Positions 1 through 4,761 of a stretch of 7,410 nucleotides of DNA are shown here, piece after piece; position 1 is the stretch's first letter; each line of letters begins with the position of its first letter. The stretch is from NCBI GenBank assembly GCA_034660015.1, contig JAYEII010000094.1, positions 1 through 7,410 of the forward strand, given 5' to 3'. Made by a program: the position numbers and the translations under genes. The notes beneath the pieces are model-generated. The model made no database searches. It saw only the letters and a list, made by a program, of their open reading frames with translations, and was not told the origin of the DNA. Source of the stretch: QEXZ01 sp034660015 (GTDB lineage: Archaea > Halobacteriota > Syntropharchaeia > Alkanophagales > Methanospirareceae).

Positions 1-126
1 GTATATAAATAACTTGTGTATACTGTGTCGAGGAATGATGCATTTTGCGTTCTTCCAATCAGTTTTGTTTTTTTATGGATATACCCACAATTCTTTCCCC
101 GCGCGTCTATTATTTTCATTTTCATA

Positions 127-939
127 TTATTTCCCCTCATCATCGAAAACCCGACTCCTTAGATATTCTATAACAAGCCGTATTGCCCGCTCTATTGCGA
201 TATCCTTTTGCTCAACGATAATATCGCCGCTGTTCAATCGTTCATCAATAATGCCTGTCACACAAGCGGTGGGAATATTAAACAGTCTGCCCATAATAAA
301 AAGCAATGAGCATTCCATGTCCATATTTACCGCACTTAGCCTGCTCCAATAAGTCACGGCATCGCTATATCTGGGCTCACCGGGCTGGTATCCGCGAAAT
401 CCATCTTTCCTACCCTGACCGGTATAAAGTGTTGCCGTAGAAACGGTAATTCCACGTACATAAGGAATCGCAAGTTTTTCCGCCATTTGAATCAATTCGT
501 ATGTCATCTTGATGTCAGGGACGGCTGGATATTCCGGGTCAGGAATAATTTGTGAAGATGCCCCGTCTAATCTTACCGCACCTTCTGAAATAGCGACTTT
601 CCCTGCTGATGCTTCTTTACTTATACCGCCAGAGGTGCCAACACGAATTACTCCCTTTAATATCGGCATAATCTTGAATGCCTCGTCTAACATTATCGAA
701 AGCCCCGGTCCGCCTATACCATGTGAAATTACTGCTACTTTCGTACCCTGTAGCGTTCCAACCCAGGTTCTATATTCTCGATTATTGCCGATTATTTCAG
801 AATCATCCAGATGAGCGGCAATTTTGTCGGTTCTCTCCGGGTCACCACACGTGATCAACCATTGAGCATCACTTACAAGATTTTTACTGATAGCCAGATG
901 GTATGTAGTTCGCATGTCAACAAATTCCTCCTTTTTCAT
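127..939 (-). CDS. udp: Uridine phosphorylase-family nucleoside phosphorylase
   Basis: Predicted cytosolic nucleoside phosphorylase (PNP/UDP family), which splits a nucleoside with phosphate into a free base and ribose-1-phosphate for pyrimidine salvage. The 270-aa protein carries the family landmarks in order: GDPER (32-36), HGIGGPG (73-79), the phosphate-binding RVGTSGG (99-105), TGQGR (173-177), where Q175 and R177 may correspond to the uracil-recognition pair of bacterial uridine phosphorylases, and the ribose-binding NMDME (205-209). Length is close to the roughly 250 aa of E. coli Udp. The start at 939 follows AGGAGGT (minus-strand reading of 948-954) at 8 nt; a second ATG nine codons in also has a GGAGG upstream and cannot be excluded. 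It stands alone, divergent from the plus-strand cluster. Family membership is firm; uridine rather than purine preference is inferred. Confidence 0.9.
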   Translation of the reverse strand: MKKEEFVDMRTTYHLAISKNLVSDAQWLITCGDPERTDKIAAHLDDSEIIGNNREYRTWVGTLQGTKVAVISHGIGGPGLSIMLDEAFKIMPILKGVIRVGTSGGISKEASAGKVAISEGAVRLDGASSQIIPDPEYPAVPDIKMTYELIQMAEKLAIPYVRGITVSTATLYTGQGRKDGFRGYQPGEPRYSDAVTYWSRLSAVNMDMECSLLFIMGRLFNIPTACVTGIIDERLNSGDIIVEQKDIAIERAIRLVIEYLRSRVFDDEGK

Positions 940-974
940 CGTTTATTACCTCCTTTCGAGTGGTAATATCTCAT

Positions 975-987
975 TATTTAAATTATA
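975..987 (-). promoter_or_regulatory. Possible TATA promoter of the uridine phosphorylase gene
   Basis: Read on the minus strand, this AT block contains TATAATTT overlapping TTTAAATA. It lies about 40 nt before the start codon, so a transcript beginning about 25 nt downstream would start just ahead of the AGGAGGT ribosome binding site. The position fits an archaeal promoter; only the sequence supports it. Confidence 0.4.
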
Positions 988-1069
988 CATCCCCCCTCAT
1001 TCTTTTATCCATAGCTAATTAAAATAGTCCATTTAAATATTTTTCCAAGCAGGTCTTTATTTCGAGTTC

Positions 1070-1157
1070 GCTTGACGTTCCGAGCGTATCTGAAGTTCCA
1101 CGAAGGGGAATTTGAGTGGATGTGCGAAGCACCGTAGCCAGATACGCTCTGTTAGGC
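1070..1157. repeat. Large imperfect inverted repeat, attC-like
   Basis: A perfect 11-bp inverted pair, GAGCGTATCTG (1082-1092) and CAGATACGCTC (1139-1149), encloses 46 nt, inside which TCCAC (1097-1101) can pair with GTGGA (1116-1120). Outside the stem, GCTTGAC (1070-1076) can pair with GTTAGGC (1151-1157) using two G.T wobbles. GTTAGGC fits the integron R' consensus GTTRRRY exactly; the left partner misses RYYYAAC by one base. The 88-nt length lies within the range of integron attC sites. The spacers between outer and inner stems are uneven (5 and 1 nt), and no integrase gene is visible, so the attC reading is a hypothesis. The inverted repeat itself is certain. Confidence 0.5.
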
Positions 1158-1165
1158 GACGTCCT
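1151..1165. repeat. Left arm of inverted repeat flanking the toxin-antitoxin module
   Basis: GTTAGGCGACGTCCT matches the reverse complement of 1600-1614 at 14 of 15 positions. The single difference is G against A, which would still pair as a G.U wobble in RNA. The stop codon of the vapC remnant (1164-1166) falls at its inner edge. It could be the end of a mobile cassette or terminal-repeat element. Confidence 0.7.
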
Positions 1166-1348
1166 ATAAGAACAAAATTTCCACATCCCTTATCCTCTCA
1201 AAATCCTTATCCATTGTAACCACTTTCAATCCATGATATTTAGCCATGCTGTACTGGTAAGCACCATCAAAATCTAAATTTAGATTTTTTTTTTGTCCTG
1301 TCTCAAGACTATCTCCAAGAATACATTCGTATCCACTAAAAACATCAT
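1164..1348 (-). pseudogene. vapC: vapC PIN-domain toxin, internally deleted and frameshifted
   Basis: Remnant of a VapC-type PIN endoribonuclease toxin. The ATG at 1346-1348 overlaps the antitoxin stop (ATGA), the usual vapBC coupling. From it the frame reads MMFLVDTNVFLEIVLRQ, with the catalytic Asp of the LVDTN motif, runs into a block of ten adenines (plus-strand T's 1285-1294) and stops three codons later. The adjacent frame then continues with NLDFDGAYQYSMAKYHGL and VVTMDKDF, the typical C-terminal PIN motifs with the last acidic residues, ending at 1164. Joined, the two parts give only about 60 residues against roughly 130 for intact family members, so about 70 central residues, including a middle acidic active-site residue, are missing. 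Both the deletion junction and the frame break lie at the A tract. It is almost certainly inactive as a toxin. Confidence 0.85.
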
Positions 1349-1557
1349 CTCCACTCCAAAGACTTGTGTTGCAACTCAACAGAAGTTACCTTTTCTCTAA
1401 TTTCCGACAAAAACCCTTCCCAGTCAAACTTGAACTTTTTTGCTTTGGTCCCTTTGCCTTTATACTTCCTTAACAAAAAGTCCATATAATCTAAAACTTC
1501 TTTCCTTAAATCTTCAGGGAACTCCTTCATCATCACCTCGATTTCATTTTCATACAT
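1345..1557 (-). CDS. vapB: VapB-type antitoxin, DUF2281 family
   Basis: Small cytoplasmic antitoxin expected to bind and neutralise the PIN toxin encoded just after it and to repress its own promoter. The 70-aa protein has the DUF2281 pattern: an N-terminal FPEDLRKEVLDYMDFLLRKY helix, a basic linker (KGKGTKAKK, residues 33-41), then the toxin-binding tail FDWEGFLSEIREKVTSVELQ and its continuation HKSLEWR. The length is normal and the frame intact. The start at 1557 follows GGGAGGT at 7 nt. The downstream toxin gene is broken, so the antitoxin now has no cognate partner here. It may still neutralise related toxins elsewhere or simply be decaying more slowly. Confidence 0.85.
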   Translation of the reverse strand: MYENEIEVMMKEFPEDLRKEVLDYMDFLLRKYKGKGTKAKKFKFDWEGFLSEIREKVTSVELQHKSLEWR

Positions 1558-1592
1558 GATTTTTACCTCCCTTTGTTATATCTATTTTCCCG

Positions 1593-1600
1593 TATTTAAA
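1593..1600 (-). promoter_or_regulatory. TATA box of the vapBC module
   Basis: The minus-strand sequence TTTAAATA is a textbook archaeal TATA box. Transcription about 25 nt downstream would begin next to the GGGAGGT site of vapB. The box directly abuts the right inverted repeat (1600-1614), so the repeat occupies the place of the TFB recognition element. Confidence 0.55.
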
Positions 1601-1614
1601 GGATGTCGCCTAAC
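1600..1614. repeat. Right arm of inverted repeat flanking the toxin-antitoxin module
   Basis: AGGATGTCGCCTAAC mirrors 1151-1165 with one mismatch. Its last seven bases, GCCTAAC (1608-1614), fit the integron R'' consensus RYYYAAC. Together the two arms delimit a roughly 464-bp unit holding only vapB, the vapC remnant and their promoter. Confidence 0.7.
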
Positions 1615-1617
1615 CCC

Positions 1618-1646
1618 GGTATATCCGAACTCACTTCGCATATACC
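1618..1646. repeat. Hairpin next to the right inverted repeat
   Basis: GGTATAT (1618-1624) pairs with ATATACC (1640-1646). After a C.C mismatch, CGAA (1626-1629) pairs with TTCG (1635-1638) around a 5-nt loop. It begins three bases after GCCTAAC. If that heptamer is an R'' box, this would be the folded part of a second attC-like site, but no matching GTTRRRY box closes it. Confidence 0.5.
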
Positions 1647-1726
1647 TCCTAAACTGAACCTTCTCGCTCATTATTTACTGCCTGACTTATAGATAGATGC
1701 ATGTTATACAAAAACCCTTCGTATTT

Positions 1727-1752
1727 TTGCAATGACGCATAGCGTCTTGCAA
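1727..1752. repeat. Imperfect palindrome (hairpin) upstream of the FrhB-like gene
   Basis: TTGCAA-T-GACGC (1727-1738) pairs with GCGTC-TTGCAA (1742-1752) around an ATA loop, giving 11 bp with a single bulged T. It is flanked by T-rich and A-rich sequence. It could be a bidirectional terminator or a regulator site. A second, perfect 7-bp pair, TTGTTTT/AAAACAA, follows at 1770-1786. Confidence 0.5.
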
Positions 1753-1832
1753 GCAAAATAAGTTCTTTCTTGTTTTCTTAAAACAAACTAAAAATAAGGA
1801 AAATAGAGTCGAGAAGTAGGAAGGGATAAAAA

Positions 1833-2900
1833 ATGGAAGAGAAAAGAGATTTTAGCGATTTGGAGAGAGAAGTGATAGAAAAGGGTAAATGTGCGCTTTG
1901 TGGTGGCTGTGTCGCTACGTGTAGATTGCTCGATTACGGGTATCTCAGCGTAGATTTTTCTGAAGAAAGACCGGTGATAAGAGAAGGACAGCAGTGTCCA
2001 CCGGATTGTGGATACTGCTATTATCAATGCCCGCGGGTAGAGAAACCGGAGCTGAGGGAAGGACTTGAGGAGATGTACGAAGTTATCAGCGCAGACGAGG
2101 AGATAAGAAAGGCTTGTCAGGATGGAGGTGCGGTTACTTCGCTATTAGCGTATGCTCTCGAAGATGCGATAGTGGAAGGCTGCATAACCGTTGCAGATAA
2201 AGGGGAATGGAAACCGGAGGTGCAAGTGGCGATGAATAAAGCGGGATTGATAAAGGGAGCAGGCAGCAAATATACGCCTGCGGCAACGCTGACCGGTATA
2301 GCAGATGCCATTTTGAAGTACGACCTGTGGAGTGCCGCTCTGGTAGGGACACCCTGTGGGATGTCATCGTATGAAAAGATGCTCGTTGTAGGGCGGGGTA
2401 CGCATAATGCGCACAACTTTTCATCCCATATAAAGTTGAGAATAGGCCTGTTTTGCCTGGGCACTTATTCGTATGAAAAGCTAATGAATGAATACCTTGA
2501 ACACGAGCAGGGTATTGATATAAGCGAGGTAACAAAATTGCAGATTAGCGAGGATGTTTTACACGTGTATGAAGGTGAGAAAGAGCTGCTAAGCACGCAA
2601 ATTAACGAGGTAGAGGATTATAAGCGAGATGGCTGCAAGGTGTGTGAAGATTTCACCGGGCTGTTTTCTGACATAAGTGTTGGAAATGTCGGCTCACCAG
2701 CGGGTAAGTCATCAGTTATAATTCGCACTGATTTCGGGAAGGAGATATTTGAAGGTGCTCTGGAGCGTGGGTATATAGAAGCAAAGCCAATGGACAAGTC
2801 TGGTGTGGATTTGATACACAGGTTAATGAAAAAGAAGAAGGAAGCAGGGATTGCAGAGAAGGAGAGGAGGAAGAAGAAGTTGATGGAACAGATGAAGTAA
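1833..2900 (+). CDS. FrhB-like F420/flavin iron-sulfur oxidoreductase subunit
   Basis: Member of the coenzyme F420 hydrogenase/dehydrogenase beta family (FrhB/FpoF type), soluble flavin and Fe-S proteins that move electrons between F420H2 or another donor and ferredoxin-like partners. The 355-aa protein starts with two four-Cys motifs: C20-x2-C23-x2-C26-x3-C30 and C55-x3-C59-x2-C62-x3-C66. The family core follows: CQDGGAVTSLLAYALE (95-110), GTPCGMSSYEKM (172-183), GLFCLGTYSYEKL (205-217) and CKVCEDFTGLFSDISVGNVG (268-287). A very basic 25-residue tail ends it. AGGAAGGG lies upstream of the start. No hydrogenase large or small subunit is nearby, so it is probably an electron-input module for another enzyme, perhaps the cofactor cluster downstream. 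The family is firm, but use of F420 as substrate is not proven: many FrhB paralogues use other partners. Confidence 0.88.
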   Translation: MEEKRDFSDLEREVIEKGKCALCGGCVATCRLLDYGYLSVDFSEERPVIREGQQCPPDCGYCYYQCPRVEKPELREGLEEMYEVISADEEIRKACQDGGAVTSLLAYALEDAIVEGCITVADKGEWKPEVQVAMNKAGLIKGAGSKYTPAATLTGIADAILKYDLWSAALVGTPCGMSSYEKMLVVGRGTHNAHNFSSHIKLRIGLFCLGTYSYEKLMNEYLEHEQGIDISEVTKLQISEDVLHVYEGEKELLSTQINEVEDYKRDGCKVCEDFTGLFSDISVGNVGSPAGKSSVIIRTDFGKEIFEGALERGYIEAKPMDKSGVDLIHRLMKKKKEAGIAEKERRKKKLMEQMK

Positions 2901-2946
2901 TAAAAAAAGAGGTTAAATCCCAATGACAAATAACTATTTACGTAAT

Positions 2947-2964
2947 TATGAATATATATTCATA
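2947..2964 (+). promoter_or_regulatory. Palindromic TATA promoter/operator of the cofactor gene cluster
   Basis: TATGAATATATATTCATA is a perfect 18-bp palindrome containing a TATA-like core (2953-2960). Transcription about 25 nt downstream would start near 2982, leaving a short leader with the AAGGTG ribosome binding site (2991-2996). A symmetric TATA box of this length could also bind a dimeric repressor that blocks TBP. The palindrome is certain; the role is inferred. Confidence 0.55.
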
Positions 2965-3005
2965 TAGTTAGTGAAAAAAACAAAAAGGGAAAGGTGAAAA
3001 AAGGG

Positions 3006-3632
3006 ATGAAGATATGCGTAACCGCAACGGCAGGAAATTTGAATGCACAGGTAGACCCGAGGTTTGGAAGGTGCCAATACTTCGTGTTCATTGATTCAGA
3101 TACGATGGCGTTCGAAGCGATGGCAAACGAAGCTATTGCCGCACCAGGTGGAGCAGGGATTCAAGCGGCGCAGACAGTCGTGAACAAAGGAGTAGATGTG
3201 CTTATATCAGGAAATGTAGGTCCAAATGCGTTTCAGGTGCTTTCCACAGCCGGTGTGAAAATTGCAACGGGCGCGTATGGCACGGTGCAAGAAGCAGTTG
3301 AGATGTATAAAACTGGTAGACTAAGTGAGGCGGGAATTTCGACAGTTGCCGCTCACGCGGGAATGGGTGCTGGCGTAGGTACAGGCGCAGGATTTGGCAT
3401 GGGCATGGGAGGCGGACGAGGCGGCGGTAGAGGACGTGGTATGGGCAGAGGTATGGGACTTGGCATGCAGCAGCAACCAATGCCCTCGCAACCGCAACCA
3501 CAAGCGCCGCAGGCACCAATAGCACCGAAAACAAAAGAAGAAGAAATCGAACAGCTATCGAGCATGGCAAGTAGGTTGGAGAAAGATTTGGAAGAAGCGA
3601 AGAAAAGGATAGAAGAACTTAAAAAGAGGTGA
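3006..3632 (+). CDS. NifX/MTH1175-type Fe-Mo cofactor-binding domain protein with Gly/Arg linker and coiled-coil tail
   Basis: The first 110 residues form a dinitrogenase iron-molybdenum cofactor biosynthesis domain (NifX/NafY/orange-protein fold), opening MKICVTATAGNLNAQVDPRF and continuing GRCQYF, GGAGIQAAQTVVNKGVDVLI and GNVGPNAF. Such proteins bind or carry metal-sulfur cofactors in the cytosol. After it come a Gly/Arg/Met-rich stretch (117-154), a Pro/Gln stretch (155-174) and a predicted coiled coil (176-208, ending RIEELKKR). Plain family members are only about 110-130 aa, so the extension is notable. I prefer the ATG at 3006 (208 aa): it gives the usual family N-terminus and has AAGGTG at a proper distance. 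A GTG at 2994 would add four residues but lies inside that site. It is first in the operon; the next gene's ribosome binding site overlaps its stop. The coiled coil may dock it to the DUF5320-like protein. Confidence 0.88.
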   Translation: MKICVTATAGNLNAQVDPRFGRCQYFVFIDSDTMAFEAMANEAIAAPGGAGIQAAQTVVNKGVDVLISGNVGPNAFQVLSTAGVKIATGAYGTVQEAVEMYKTGRLSEAGISTVAAHAGMGAGVGTGAGFGMGMGGGRGGGRGRGMGRGMGLGMQQQPMPSQPQPQAPQAPIAPKTKEEEIEQLSSMASRLEKDLEEAKKRIEELKKR

Positions 3633-3638
3633 ATAAAA

Positions 3639-3869
3639 ATGGCAAGAGGAAGAGGAAAAGGATTTGGAAGAGGTTTTTGGTCTGGCTTTGGACCCGGAAG
3701 AGGCATGGGAATGGGCAACCCTTATCCATTCTGCAGGAACTTTCCGTGGCTTCCCAGAATGTGGTGGACAGGAATGTATGGAGCAATAGCACCAGCTCCA
3801 GGAGCATACCCCGCAGTGCCATATTATGGCTACTCCTATCCGTATCCCTACGGGAGATGGATAAGATAA
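3639..3869 (+). CDS. Small Gly/Arg- and aromatic-rich protein
   Basis: Hypothetical 76-aa protein. The N-terminal third is Gly/Arg-rich (MARGRGKGFGRGFWSGFGPG); the rest is dense in Trp, Tyr and Pro, with PFCRNFPWLPRMWWTGMYG in the middle and a Tyr/Pro-rich end (PYYGYSYPYPYG). One cysteine, no signal peptide or convincing membrane helix. GAGGTG at 3626-3631 overlaps the stop of the upstream gene and lies 7 nt before the ATG, so the two are translationally linked. Similar glycine/aromatic composition occurs in the N-terminal part of DUF5320-type proteins that accompany MinD-ferredoxin ATPases, so it may be a split-off piece of that module. It could be a flexible scaffold, but no function is known to me. 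Confidence 0.72.
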   Translation: MARGRGKGFGRGFWSGFGPGRGMGMGNPYPFCRNFPWLPRMWWTGMYGAIAPAPGAYPAVPYYGYSYPYPYGRWIR

Positions 3870-3870
3870 A

Positions 3871-4074
3871 ATGAGTGGCATGGGAAGAGGAGGAGGAAGA
3901 GGTCAAGGAATAGGACGAGGTGGTCAAGGGCAAGGGAGAGGGGGTGGCAGCGGATTGGGTCCCGGCGGAGAATGCCGATGCCCGAATTGTGGATATACAA
4001 TGCCACATCAAGTAGGGGTGTCATGCTATCAGCAAACTTGCCCAAAATGCGGGTCTAAAATGACAAGACCGTAA
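3871..4074 (+). CDS. Gly/Arg-rich zinc-ribbon protein
   Basis: 67-aa protein: residues 1-33 are almost only Gly, Arg and Gln, followed by a zinc ribbon with C37-x2-C40 and C57-x2-C60 (CPNCGY ... CPKCGSKM). Additional cysteines at 35 and 52 could extend metal binding. The ribbon matches a small archaeal family found beside NifX-like and MinD-type proteins; the basic Gly-rich half could bind nucleic acid or act as a linker. The start at 3871 is one base after the previous stop with no clear ribosome binding site, so translation probably depends on reinitiation. Zn is the likely ligand, but an Fe-S cluster or metal transfer role is possible in this setting. Confidence 0.75.
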   Translation: MSGMGRGGGRGQGIGRGGQGQGRGGGSGLGPGGECRCPNCGYTMPHQVGVSCYQQTCPKCGSKMTRP

Positions 4075-4104
4075 AGAGTTTGTTAGGAGGTGAAAAGAAA
4101 AAAA

Positions 4105-4428
4105 ATGGGAGGAAATAGATGGAGAAACATGTATTATCTGACTGGTTTGCCCGGCTGGATGAGGTTTGGATACTCACCAGGCTGGGTAGGAAGAAGCCCA
4201 ACGGGAATGCCGCCAGGTGCGCAGTATCTCACTCAAACAGGACAAATGCCGCAGTTTGCTTCATGGATACAGCAGCAAGCACCGGCACCGGCAGGCGCGC
4301 CTGTTGCACCAATGGGCATGCCAGCAATGCCGAAGGAACAGGAGATTTCTATGCTTGAATCGCAGGCGAAGATGCTTGGTGATCAGTTAGAGCAGATAAA
4401 GAAGAGATTGGAAGAGTTGAGCAAGTAG
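4105..4428 (+). CDS. DUF5320-like coiled-coil protein
   Basis: 107-aa protein beginning MGGNRWRNMYYLTGLPGWMR, the conserved aromatic patch of DUF5320-type proteins. A Pro/Gln/Ala-rich middle (33-76) and a C-terminal coiled coil (77-107) with the repeat LGDQLEQIKKRLEELSK follow. Family members are small, of unknown function, and regularly sit with NifX-type and MinD/ferredoxin proteins. I place the start at the ATG at 4105: AGGAGGTG occupies 4085-4092, 12 nt ahead. The GTG at 4090, which would add five residues, lies inside that site and is unlikely. The tail resembles those of the NifX-like protein and the ferredoxin at 4762, which suggests these three assemble through a shared helical bundle. 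The usual N-terminal Gly-rich part of the family is missing here and may be supplied by the two preceding genes. Confidence 0.78.
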   Translation: MGGNRWRNMYYLTGLPGWMRFGYSPGWVGRSPTGMPPGAQYLTQTGQMPQFASWIQQQAPAPAGAPVAPMGMPAMPKEQEISMLESQAKMLGDQLEQIKKRLEELSK

Positions 4429-4448
4429 AAACAGGAGGTAAAGACAAA

Positions 4449-4616
4449 ATGGGTAAATGTGAACTGTGTGGAAAAGAAGGGAGTAGAATGGAAGCAGACC
4501 ACAAAGAGCTTGGACGCATTATGGTTTGTCAGGAGTGCTGGTCAAAGCTATACGAGAAGAACAACATGGCAGCGGATATCGGCAGTTCTGGCAGCAGTTG
4601 CGCCTTTTGCAAGTAG
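4449..4616 (+). CDS. 55-aa triple-CxxC metal-binding protein
   Basis: Short gene with a strong AGGAGGT (4433-4439) nine bases before the ATG. It encodes 55 residues starting MGKCELCGKEGSRMEADHKE and ending SSCAFCK. Three CxxC pairs are visible: C4/C7, C27/C30 (VCQEC) and C51/C54, the last at the extreme C-terminus after a Gly/Ser linker. The first two pairs probably make a zinc-finger-like knuckle; the terminal CAFCK could be an exposed metal- or sulfur-handling thiol pair. It is 20 bases after the DUF5320-like stop, last in the first gene run and followed by a likely terminator. Function unknown; the position suggests a role in metal delivery or in regulating the cofactor system. Confidence 0.78.
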   Translation: MGKCELCGKEGSRMEADHKELGRIMVCQECWSKLYEKNNMAADIGSSGSSCAFCK

Positions 4617-4627
4617 AGTAGGTAGGG

Positions 4628-4670
4628 GAAAGAGAGAAGATAAATCCACTCTTTCTTTCTCTTTTTTATT
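4628..4670 (+). terminator. Probable U-rich transcription terminator
   Basis: AAAGAGA (4629-4635) pairs with TCTCTTT (4658-4664), extendable by G.T wobbles, and runs into a T6 tract ending at 4667 within a pyrimidine-rich stretch. Archaeal termination mainly needs the T-rich tract. It closes the first run of genes 12 bases after the stop of the 55-aa protein. Confidence 0.5.
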
Positions 4671-4690
4671 TGTATAGCGGGAGTAAAAAA

Positions 4691-4727
4691 CCACGAGATT
4701 TGGCCAATAGAAACCCAATCCTCGTGG
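4691..4727 (+). promoter_or_regulatory. Leader hairpin upstream of the ferredoxin gene
   Basis: CCACGAG (4691-4697) and CTCGTGG (4721-4727) are a perfect 7-bp inverted pair. ATT and GG inside the left arm can continue pairing with CC and AAT on the right around small bulges. The loop contains the palindrome TTGGCCAA (4700-4707). An alternative helix, AGATTT (4696-4701) with AAATCT (4728-4733), would compete with the main stem. It ends 34 bases before the ferredoxin start, so it may be an mRNA leader structure or a protein-binding site; I do not recognise a known riboswitch. Confidence 0.45.
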
Positions 4728-4761
4728 AAATCTGTGTAATCTGAGGGGTTATAAAAGGAGC

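Noticed and set aside
60..75. T-rich run resembling a terminator on the plus strand
   Set aside because: No plus-strand gene upstream is visible within the window and there is no stem, so it cannot be assigned.
14..352. Open frame of 112 codons on the plus strand at the window start
   Set aside because: It overlaps the 3' end of the well-supported uridine phosphorylase gene on the other strand, has low-complexity Phe/Ser composition and no ribosome binding site.
1285..1294. Programmed or transcriptional slippage at the A10 run restoring a working VapC
   Set aside because: Slippage could join the two frames, but the product would be only about 60 residues and lack the middle of the PIN domain, so it could not be an active toxin of this family.
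2134..2535. 133-codon minus-strand frame inside the FrhB-like gene
   Set aside because: It is antisense to a gene with clear family motifs and shows no recognisable domain.
3390..3470. Short GGC/GGT-rich direct repeats
   Set aside because: They are codon-level repeats of the Gly/Arg tract in a coding region, not a CRISPR or tandem regulatory array; no regular repeat-spacer pattern occurs in the window.
2994..3632. Nitrogenase cofactor operon
   Set aside because: The NifX-like domain belongs to a wide family; no nifH, nifD, nifK, nifE or nifN gene is present, and the MinD ATPase has an inserted ferredoxin domain unlike NifH.
3629..3874. Alternative plus-strand frame overlapping the 76-aa protein
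   Set aside because: The 3639 frame has the ribosome binding site at the right distance and the characteristic Gly/aromatic composition; the alternative has neither.
3353..4011. Several long minus-strand Pro- or Ser-rich frames opposite the Gly/Arg-rich genes
   Set aside because: They are the reverse-complement product of GG-rich repeats (Gly/Arg codons read as Pro/Ala/Ser), without start signals.
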